From contig JBKHHW010000187.1 in the NCBI GenBank assembly GCA_046538945.1, positions 1 through 6,167 of the forward strand: a stretch of DNA of 6,167 bases, written 5' to 3'. This DNA comes from JAEZKC01 sp046538945. Its GTDB lineage: Bacteria; Fibrobacterota; Chitinivibrionia; Chitinivibrionales; Chitinispirillaceae. Below, one piece after another: positions 1-5,056 of the stretch (positions are counted from its first letter, which is position 1; each line of letters begins with the position of its first letter). The notes under the pieces are model-generated. The model saw nothing but the letters and a program-made list of their open reading frames with translations, was not told where the DNA came from and did not search any database. Made by a program: the position numbers and the translations under genes.

Positions 1-67
1 GACACAGCGCTTTTAGGGAAAGTCTGTTGGTTCAGACATGCTTTCAACCGCAGACCGAGTACTGTGC

Positions 68-92
68 CCCGGAGTAAAAAATCACCTCCGGG
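68..92 (-). terminator. Hairpin with oligo-U loop downstream of the FAD oxidoreductase
   Basis: On the minus strand CCCGGAG (92-86) pairs perfectly with CTCCGGG (74-68) around an 11-base loop that contains six U residues (81-76). It lies 72 bases past the oxidoreductase stop codon, so it may mark the 3' end of that transcript. It is not a textbook intrinsic terminator, because the U run is in the loop and not after the stem. A smaller alternative fold, AAATC with GATTT, would put the U run behind a weak stem. The segment 75-93 recurs with one mismatch at 1969-1987, behind the ROK gene, again as one arm of a hairpin. That makes a shared 3'-end function more likely than chance. A transcript-processing or protein-binding element is the alternative. 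Confidence 0.4.
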
Positions 93-164
93 ATTTCCCT
101 TTCCCTTCCGCAGAATCCGCCGACTTGAAAAAAACGCCTACACTAATCCCCGTCCCTGCCCCGA

Positions 165-1694
165 TTAAACCGTCAGAATCTGCCCCTCCGACAGAAGCTT
201 CTTTTCAAGAGAACTGTAGGAAACGTTCTGAACCACCCCATCTCCCTCTATCGCCAAATGAGCCGCAACGGCCGAAGACTGGCCTGTTATCATGATCACC
301 GGCTCCATACGCACAGTGCCGTAAGCAATATGACTTGCTGACACACACACCGGAACCAAAAGATTGGTGCACTCCTGACGCTTCGGACGGATCGCCCGGT
401 AAGGTATTCGCGGAGGTTTCAGCGGCGACACTTCCACATTGCCCTCGTTGACGACCCTGCCGGCTTTGACAACCCGTTTGCAGTTGTGGGAATCCATTTT
501 GTAGGAAGCCAATCCCACCGAGTCCTCCACCCTGAACCTGCTCAAACAATCATGCTCGGTTATGACATAATCTGAAACCATTCTCCGCGCCTCCCTCACG
601 TAAATCTGAGGCGGCCAGTTGCCGGTATAATTGAATTCGTCGGCGGCCAGACCCCACTCCGATGTGAGTCTGCGCACTCCTTCGGGAAGACTTTTGTCAT
701 TGGATAAAAAGTAAAACAGTCCGGCCTGGTAAGAAACATGATCCTGGTAGATCCTCTCCCTGGTCTTATAATCACCTGTCGGCCAGTCGTAATTCGCTCC
801 GATATAATCAGTACTCACCGCACCCCAGCTGTTGTGATCCGCTTTATTGTTGGGCAGTGGACGGTTCAGATCGAACACATCAAAAATGCCCGCCTCGATA
901 TAGCGCCTGAGCAGCTCGTATTTCTCCGGATCGTAGTCGGCAGGCTTCTCGAAGGGGACCATAATATCCGGATCTCTGGTCAGGCACAATCTGAAATTGT
1001 AGGCCTGGATCAATCCATCGCCCTGCCCCTGCACTCCCGGGACCAAATCACTCACTCCGTACAGAAGACCGCTGGAGGGATCCCCCGGATTCCTGAACGG
1101 ATCCACGAAACGGATGAAATTATGATGATCATGCCCGAAGCGCACTCCGTTGAACTCCTCGTCATATTCGCTGCTCGATTCCCGGCCTACTGCATAGGTC
1201 ACCCCGGCCTTAGCCATCAGGTCCCCTTCGTAGGTGGCATCAATATACACCTTCGATTTGAACATTACCCCGTCTTCTGTTCCAAGTGCAGTTATGCGCT
1301 GACCAGTTTTCTCCACCCTGGCAAGGCGATGCTCAAGATATAAAGTGATGTTCTCATGGGTAAGCCAGCTATGAAGTACCTCAGAGGCCACATGGGGTTC
1401 GAAAAACCACTGTTCCCCCGTACCGTAGAATGTTCCCAGGTCCCCGTAGAACTCTCTTGCCAGTCCTCCTATCACATGCCTGTTGCCTGTATCGGTAGCT
1501 CCCAGTCCGGATGTGGTCATTCCTCCCACAAATCTGCCGAACTCAACCAGAGCCACCTTGTGCCCTAGCTGTGCAGCCTGCAGCGCAGCCGTCACTCCGG
1601 CGGAAGTTGCCCCGTAGATACACACATCGCACTCGACAGTTCCAGGCCGGTAAGCTTCCTTCAGAGGGTAATAATAGGATGGTCTCCCGCTCAT
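165..1694 (-). CDS. FAD-dependent oxidoreductase (xanthan-lyase-associated type)
   Basis: This 509-residue protein has no signal peptide or membrane segment and should be cytoplasmic. Residues 22-51 (CDVCIYGATSAG through KVALVE) form the N-terminal Rossmann beta-alpha-beta unit that binds the ADP part of FAD. The G-A-T-S-A-G loop in place of GxGxxG is, as I recall it, usual for this family. A flavin-contact segment GGMTTSGLGATD follows at 57-68. IDATYEGDLMAKAG (151-164) and the C-terminal block 442-482, with NLLVP, SASHIAYGTVRMEP and GQSSAVAAHLA, are also characteristic. The family is common in polysaccharide-degrading bacteria and is often annotated as 'xanthan lyase' by association; the true substrate is generally unknown, and nothing here shows it. 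The ATG at 1694 is chosen because AGGAAGG lies just upstream. The gene is separated by 299 bp from the ROK gene and probably has its own promoter (see 1747-1761). The full length and conserved ends argue against truncation. Family assignment is firm; the reaction is not known. Confidence 0.88.
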   Translation of the reverse strand: MSGRPSYYYPLKEAYRPGTVECDVCIYGATSAGVTAALQAAQLGHKVALVEFGRFVGGMTTSGLGATDTGNRHVIGGLAREFYGDLGTFYGTGEQWFFEPHVASEVLHSWLTHENITLYLEHRLARVEKTGQRITALGTEDGVMFKSKVYIDATYEGDLMAKAGVTYAVGRESSSEYDEEFNGVRFGHDHHNFIRFVDPFRNPGDPSSGLLYGVSDLVPGVQGQGDGLIQAYNFRLCLTRDPDIMVPFEKPADYDPEKYELLRRYIEAGIFDVFDLNRPLPNNKADHNSWGAVSTDYIGANYDWPTGDYKTRERIYQDHVSYQAGLFYFLSNDKSLPEGVRRLTSEWGLAADEFNYTGNWPPQIYVREARRMVSDYVITEHDCLSRFRVEDSVGLASYKMDSHNCKRVVKAGRVVNEGNVEVSPLKPPRIPYRAIRPKRQECTNLLVPVCVSASHIAYGTVRMEPVIMITGQSSAVAAHLAIEGDGVVQNVSYSSLEKKLLSEGQILTV

Positions 1695-1695
1695 T

Positions 1696-1704
1696 CACCT
1701 TCCT
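1696..1704 (-). promoter_or_regulatory. Ribosome binding site of the FAD oxidoreductase
   Basis: The minus strand reads AGGAAGGTG directly before A-ATG. The AGGA part sits six bases from AGG's neighbouring spacer to the ATG at 1694-1692. It is the best Shine-Dalgarno match near any start in this reading frame and decides the start codon. Confidence 0.7.
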
Positions 1705-1746
1705 CATTATATATGATCAAAAACATCCGCCTCAGAAATGGATGCC

Positions 1747-1761
1747 GCAATACCAATGCCA
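1747..1761 (-). promoter_or_regulatory. Candidate sigma-54 (RpoN) -24/-12 promoter for the FAD oxidoreductase
   Basis: On the minus strand TGGCATTGGTATTGC fits the sigma-54 pattern TGGCA(C)-N5-TTGC, with the diagnostic GG and GC dinucleotides exactly ten bases apart. The two departures are T for C at the end of the -24 box and G for A/T after TTGC. The predicted start is near 1735, which gives a leader of about 40 bases that includes the Shine-Dalgarno at 1696-1704, a sensible layout. A sigma-54 promoter needs an upstream activator site, and about 230 bp of gap remains for one. No good sigma-70 promoter was found at a usable distance. No rpoN or activator gene is visible in this window, so this stays a sequence-match prediction. 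Confidence 0.45.
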
Positions 1762-1932
1762 TTCACCCAACTTGAAACAAAGGCAACCGAAATCAGAAAA
1801 TGAAGGGGCAAAAAAAAGGGATTGTAGATCTTCTCTGTAGTGATATTTACCGGGAAAATGGATTCAGGGGATTTAAGATCGACAGAGCCGACGCGGGTAA
1901 TAATAGGAGAAGGCGCAAGCGATTTCCATGCC

Positions 1933-1993
1933 GGGGAGGCCGATCCCGGAGATGTTTCTTTCCTGAAATAAAAAAACACCTCCGGGACTCCCC
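1933..1993 (-). terminator. Long hairpin immediately after the ROK kinase stop codon
   Basis: On the minus strand an outer stem GGGGAG (1993-1988) with CTCCCC (1938-1933) begins on the base after the TGA stop. Inside it a 13-bp stem joins CCCGGAGGTGTTT (1986-1974) to AAACATCTCCGGG (1957-1945). Its only non-Watson-Crick position is a G-U wobble in minus-strand RNA, whereas plus-strand RNA would have an A-C mismatch there. The fold therefore fits transcription from the ROK gene. U residues lie in the stem and loop and not after it, so it is not a canonical intrinsic terminator. It may block 3' exonucleases or pause polymerase. One arm is the repeat also found at 75-93. Confidence 0.5.
1969..1987 (-). 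repeat. 19-bp repeat shared with 75-93
   Basis: The minus strand reads TCCCGGAGGTG, one variable base, TTTTTT, then A, both here and at 93-75; 18 of 19 bases agree. Each copy is downstream of a minus-strand gene, and each forms the 5' arm and part of the loop of a hairpin, although the second arm lies at a different distance (loop of 11 versus about 16 bases). GGAGGTG resembles a Shine-Dalgarno, but no start codon follows at a usable distance in either copy. Confidence 0.6.
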
Positions 1994-2965
1994 TCACCCC
2001 AGCTCCTCAAACACCATCGCTCCCGAACCGATCACTCCCGCATCCTCCCCCATCTCCGCACTCACTATGCTGCAGCGCTCAAATATCGCCGGCCAGCTGT
2101 ACCTGGACGCATACCTGCTCACCCCCTCCAAAATCACCTGCCCCGCCATCATCACCCCGCCTCCCAGCACCACCCGGTCAGGGGCAAGTGCATTGAGCAT
2201 TATCCCGACTGCACGACCCAGCATGTCGCAGGCCCTCTCATGAACCCTCAGCGCAAGACCATCCCCCTGCGCCACATAATCGTACACCATCTTGGACGTC
2301 ACATCCGAAGGATTCGCCCGGACCTTTTCCGCAAAAGAGCTTACCTCACCTCCAACGGCCGAAGCCGCATACTCTCGGGCCAGATGCACTATACCGGTCG
2401 CGGAGGCATACCGCTCCACGCAGCCGCGCTGTCCGCAATTGCACTGAATGCCGTCTGTCTCCACCACAATATGCCCCAGCTCTCCTGCCATCCCGTGAGT
2501 TCCCTTATAAAGCCTGCCGTTTATGGCTATTCCCCCACCGATACCGGTCCCCAGTGCGAAGCAGACAAGATTGTCCACACCTTTTCCCGCACCGTATTTG
2601 AGCTCGGCCAGAGCCGCCACAGTCACATCGTTGGCGGCAGTTGTCCTCAGGCCGAAACGCTCCATTATGGGATCATAGATCTGTGTCCCTTTCCATCCGG
2701 GGAGATTCTCCGCTCCGCCCAGAACAGTCCCGTTCTTGCCAATGAATCCGGGAGATCCAAGACCGACCCCCAGAATTTCCGACTTCTTGTCGGTCTTCTG
2801 GATCAAAAGGTCGATCAGGGTAAGAATGTTCTCCAGAACCTGCTTACCGCCTTTTTGAGCTTCAGTGGGAATACGGGTCACATGTCTTCCTCTGCCGTCG
2901 CTTCCCATAACGATGCCTTTTAAATTAGTTCCACCCAGATCAATGCCGATGGCCACTTTTTCCAT
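1994..2965 (-). CDS. ROK-family sugar kinase (glucokinase-like)
   Basis: This is a complete 323-residue ROK kinase, expected to transfer phosphate from ATP to a hexose or N-acetylated hexosamine in the cytoplasm. Visible motifs are the phosphate-binding DLGGTNLKG (9-17), NLPGW (87-91), the sugar-contacting and catalytic N112-D113, the ATP-site GTGIGGG (139-145), ELGH (162-165) and the zinc/ROK signature C175-x-C177-G-x-x-G-C182-x-E184. The late glycine-rich VVLGGGV is also present. All key residues are intact. There is no N-terminal helix-turn-helix domain, so it is an enzyme and not a NagC/XylR-type repressor. The ATG at 2965 is preceded by GGGG at 2976-2973, seven bases upstream. It stands alone: it is divergent from the lipoyl-transferase/murG pair and 299 bp from the oxidoreductase. 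Substrate choice (glucose, mannose, ManNAc, fructose) cannot be read from sequence alone. Confidence 0.9.
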   Translation of the reverse strand: MEKVAIGIDLGGTNLKGIVMGSDGRGRHVTRIPTEAQKGGKQVLENILTLIDLLIQKTDKKSEILGVGLGSPGFIGKNGTVLGGAENLPGWKGTQIYDPIMERFGLRTTAANDVTVAALAELKYGAGKGVDNLVCFALGTGIGGGIAINGRLYKGTHGMAGELGHIVVETDGIQCNCGQRGCVERYASATGIVHLAREYAASAVGGEVSSFAEKVRANPSDVTSKMVYDYVAQGDGLALRVHERACDMLGRAVGIMLNALAPDRVVLGGGVMMAGQVILEGVSRYASRYSWPAIFERCSIVSAEMGEDAGVIGSGAMVFEELG

Positions 2966-2986
2966 ATCTTAACCCCGTGAGACAAG

Positions 2987-3016
2987 TTTATAGAACAATC
3001 TTACAAAATAATTCAA
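2987..3016 (-). promoter_or_regulatory. Sigma-70-type promoter of the ROK kinase
   Basis: On the minus strand TTGAAT (3016-3011) and TATAAA (2992-2987) are separated by 18 bases and match the consensus at four and five of six positions. Transcription would begin near 2980, giving a leader of about 15 bases with the GGGG ribosome site at 2976-2973. The spacing relative to the start codon is sensible, which is why I favour it over other A/T-rich matches nearby. Confidence 0.55.
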
Positions 3017-3073
3017 GCGAAGCTGCTGTAAACTCATCGAGGACGATTTTAACACTCAGGCATTTGATCATGC

Positions 3074-3113
3074 CCCGTGGCCATATCCCCTGCGCTTGTG
3101 CAGTGTACACGGG
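3074..3113 (+). promoter_or_regulatory. Inverted repeats in the lipoyl-transferase leader
   Basis: CCCGTG (3074-3079) can pair with CACGGG (3108-3113), which directly abuts the AAGAGGT ribosome site at 3114-3120. A perfect 8-bp palindrome, GTGTACAC, occupies 3103-3110 and overlaps the second arm. The element could be an operator or a leader hairpin that affects ribosome access. No known riboswitch class is recognised, and no clear plus-strand promoter was found in 2966-3131. Low confidence, because six-base arms separated by 28 bases can arise by chance. Confidence 0.25.
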
Positions 3114-3131
3114 AAGAGGTATTTTTAAACC

Positions 3132-3989
3132 ATGTCAGGAAAAATTCGGTTCATCATTGATGAAAACAGGCCCGCGGATTTCAACATGGCCGCGGATCTG
3201 CATCTTCTGGAGCATTGTAAAGGTAAAGACACCGTATTCGTGCGGTTCTACTCCTGGAAGCGTCCCTCCATAACCATAGGATACATGCAGAAAGCATCGG
3301 AGCTGCTTGACCTGGAAACGATCCGGAACAGAAACGCGCAATGGATCAGAAGACCCACCGGCGGCCGGGCTGTGCTTCACGAAGAAGACATTACCTACAG
3401 CTGCGTATTCTCAAAGCACCTCCAGTGGATGGGAACCAGTATCGCCCACACCTACAGAATCATAACCGAATGCCTCATGGAGGGACTCAGACGGGCGTCC
3501 ATCATCTGTGATGCGCACGACTCCTACGATGACCTCAGAGAAGTAAAACGCAATGTGAAGCTTCCCTGTTTTCTGGCACCGAACAGAGATGAAATTATGG
3601 TGAACAAGAGAAAGCTGGTAGGATCAGCACAAAAAAGAGTTCTGGGAGCGGTTCTCCAGCACGGCTCGATACCGCTGACAAAAGCATACACGAGACTTCC
3701 AGAATATCTGAACATCCAGGAAGAAGAAAAAAGAAGTCAGACCAGACTTCTGAGACTCAAAGGTACCAGCATTCGGGAATGGGCACCTGAAGCTTCGTTC
3801 GAGTTCATGGCGGAAAAACTCATGGAAGGGTTTTCCTCAAAGCTTCCGATGCCGACTCTGAATTCACCCTGGAGCACCGACGAGAAAAACAGCATCAACC
3901 GATTGGCACAATCTGCTGATTTCCGCAGAAAATGGAAATCTATTGATTCAACAGACAGATTGATAAACACTTCCGAACAGGTACAATGA
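3132..3989 (+). CDS. Octanoyltransferase / lipoate-protein ligase A family protein (LipM/LplA type)
   Basis: This 285-residue cytoplasmic enzyme has the biotin/lipoyl-protein ligase fold. It should transfer octanoate (from acyl-ACP) or lipoate to a lipoyl-domain lysine such as that of GcvH or a 2-oxoacid dehydrogenase. The signature RRPTGGRAVLH is at 73-83, with TYSC following at 88-91. The segment 143-180 (KLPCFLAPNRDEI ... KRKLVGSAQKR ... LQHGSI) contains K161, the expected catalytic lysine. It also contains C146, at the position where I expect the acyl-carrying cysteine of Bacillus LipM; this favours LipM-type octanoyl transfer over ATP-dependent ligation. The start at 3132 is supported by AGAGG at 3115-3119, with a rather long 12-base spacing, and by the family-typical N-terminus with IRFIIDENRPADFNMA. 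The gene overlaps murG and is probably cotranscribed with it. The C-terminal 40 residues are not distinctive. Family is firm; transferase versus ligase is inferred. Confidence 0.85.
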   Translation: MSGKIRFIIDENRPADFNMAADLHLLEHCKGKDTVFVRFYSWKRPSITIGYMQKASELLDLETIRNRNAQWIRRPTGGRAVLHEEDITYSCVFSKHLQWMGTSIAHTYRIITECLMEGLRRASIICDAHDSYDDLREVKRNVKLPCFLAPNRDEIMVNKRKLVGSAQKRVLGAVLQHGSIPLTKAYTRLPEYLNIQEEEKRSQTRLLRLKGTSIREWAPEASFEFMAEKLMEGFSSKLPMPTLNSPWSTDEKNSINRLAQSADFRRKWKSIDSTDRLINTSEQVQ

Positions 3990-5044
3990 TGAAAAAAATA
4001 GTTCTCACAGGCGGCGGGACTGCCGGGCATGTCACACCGAACCTTGCTCTGCTGCCCGGGCTCAAAAACCTGGGCCTGGAAATCCATTACATCGGAACCC
4101 GGAAGGGCATAGAATACAACCTTGTCAACAAGGAAGAAGTTCCCTATCATGTGATCTGCGCCGGTAAACTGCGTCGCTATTTTGATCTAAAAAACCTGAC
4201 TGACATTCTCCGCATCGGTATGGGATTTCTGCAGTCGCTGCTTCTTATGTTCAAACTGAGACCCGCTCTGGTGTTCAGCAAGGGTGGATTTGTCTCCTGT
4301 ACAGTGGTGTGGGCAGCCTGGGTCTGCAGGATACCGGTGGTTATTCACGAATCGGACATTACTCCCGGACTGGCCAACAAACTTTCCTCGCCCTTTGCGA
4401 AGAGAATCTGCTTCAGCTTTCCTGAAACCGAAAAGCATCTCCCCGAAAGCAAGCGGGTCCAGACCGGTCTGCCCATCAGAGAATCGCTTTTCGACGGTTC
4501 GGCATCTAAGGGCAAAGAACTGTGTGGATTCGGGGATGATAAACCGGTGATACTGGTCATGGGAGGAAGTCAGGGTTCGCAGGCAATAAACAAAGCGGTA
4601 CGCGCCGCTCTCGACAAGCTACTTCCCGACTTCAACGTTTGCCACCTGTGCGGAAAAGGGGGCACTGCTCCCGGAGGAAGGAAAGGGTATTGCCAGTTTG
4701 AGTATGTGAATGAGGAACTGCCGCATCTGCTTGCCACGGCTGATCTGGCCATTTCAAGATCAGGGGCTACAACGCTCTTTGAATTTCTTGCTCTGAAAAA
4801 GCCCAACCTTCTTATCCCTCTGGGAACAGGCGCTAGCCGCGGAGACCAGATACTCAATGCCCGCTCCTTTGAAAACCTGGGCTACAGCCGCGTGCTTCTC
4901 CAGGATGATCTCGACACCTCCGCTCTTGTTGAGAATGTGAAGAAACTTCACGACGAAAGGGACAGGTATATCCGATCTATGAGCCAAAATGACGCCCGGG
5001 CCAGCAGGGAAAAAGTGATCGGAGTTCTAAAGAACTTCATCTGA
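3989..5044 (+). CDS. murG: UDP-GlcNAc:lipid I N-acetylglucosaminyltransferase MurG
   Basis: MurG adds GlcNAc to lipid I to make lipid II on the inner face of the cytoplasmic membrane, the last cytoplasmic step of peptidoglycan synthesis. The protein is about 351 residues, the usual length, with two Rossmann domains (GT-B fold, family GT28). The N-domain shows the glycine loop TGGGTAGHVTPN near 6-17, SKGGFVS, and HESDITPGLANK with the conserved histidine. The C-domain shows GGSQGSQAIN, SRSGATTLFEFLALKKPNLLIP and SRGDQILNA, which bind UDP-GlcNAc. The SRGDQILNA and HESD variants are typical of Firmicutes-like MurG. ATGs at 3986 and 3989 are both possible. I prefer 3989 because AGG at 3979-3981 is then seven bases away (four for 3986) and the protein begins MKKIVLTGGG as relatives do. 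The upstream stop TGA (3987-3989) overlaps the start, so translation is probably coupled. Confidence 0.96.
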   Translation: MKKIVLTGGGTAGHVTPNLALLPGLKNLGLEIHYIGTRKGIEYNLVNKEEVPYHVICAGKLRRYFDLKNLTDILRIGMGFLQSLLLMFKLRPALVFSKGGFVSCTVVWAAWVCRIPVVIHESDITPGLANKLSSPFAKRICFSFPETEKHLPESKRVQTGLPIRESLFDGSASKGKELCGFGDDKPVILVMGGSQGSQAINKAVRAALDKLLPDFNVCHLCGKGGTAPGGRKGYCQFEYVNEELPHLLATADLAISRSGATTLFEFLALKKPNLLIPLGTGASRGDQILNARSFENLGYSRVLLQDDLDTSALVENVKKLHDERDRYIRSMSQNDARASREKVIGVLKNFI

Positions 5045-5053
5045 TCGTCTTTT
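5018..5053 (+). terminator. Weak hairpin at the end of murG
   Basis: GGAGTTCT (5021-5028) pairs with AGAACTTC (5031-5038) with one G-U wobble, although the innermost pairs must open to leave a usable loop. CGTCTTTTCC follows after a short spacer. The stem is A/T-rich and the T run short, so this would be an inefficient terminator and lies mostly inside the murG coding end. Listed only because no better signal exists between murG and the convergent gene. Confidence 0.2.
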
Positions 5054-5056
5054 CCG

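Larger units (their letters stand above)
1695..1993. other. Intergenic region between the oxidoreductase and ROK genes
   Basis: This 299-bp gap holds, from right to left on the minus strand, the ROK 3' hairpin (1933-1993), an unassigned stretch, a candidate sigma-54 promoter (1747-1761) and the oxidoreductase ribosome site. Open frames cross it on both strands, but none has a ribosome site plus recognisable protein, so I call no gene. In the unassigned stretch GATCTT-CTCTGT (1827-1838) faces AAGATC-g-ACAGAG (1875-1887) as two separate six-base inverted pairs that cannot both form in a simple nested stem. This could be a pair of regulator half-sites or chance. A run of eight A on the plus strand lies at 1810-1817. 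Confidence 0.6.

Noticed and set aside
22..54. tRNA-like TTGGTTCAGAC segment with GTCTG/CAGAC hairpin
   Set aside because: Only a T-arm-like fragment is present. No acceptor stem, D-arm or anticodon arm can be built around it.
738..1343. Plus-strand 201-codon open frame opposite the FAD oxidoreductase
   Set aside because: It is an antisense shadow of a gene with clear family motifs. Its translation shows no recognisable domain.
1706..1711. Perfect TATAAT on the minus strand ahead of the FAD oxidoreductase
   Set aside because: Transcription would start at about 1699, inside the ribosome site, and no -35-like hexamer lies 16-18 bases upstream. It is more likely chance in an A/T-rich leader.
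1827..1887. GATCTT-CTCTGT and AAGATC-g-ACAGAG inverted pairs as a riboswitch or pseudoknot
   Set aside because: The two short pairings cannot nest, there is no third supporting helix and no match to a known class. At most they are possible regulator half-sites.
1707..1997. Minus-strand 96-codon open frame across the gap between the oxidoreductase and ROK genes
   Set aside because: It starts inside the ROK stop region, has no ribosome site or recognisable protein, and runs through the hairpin and promoter candidates.
2240..2923. Plus-strand 227-codon open frame opposite the ROK kinase
   Set aside because: It is antisense to an intact ROK gene and has no recognisable domain. Its length reflects codon bias of the real strand.
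3078..3093. TGGCC...TGC on the plus strand as a second sigma-54 promoter for the lipoyl-transferase gene
   Set aside because: GG and GC are 11 bases apart instead of 10, and both boxes are poor matches.
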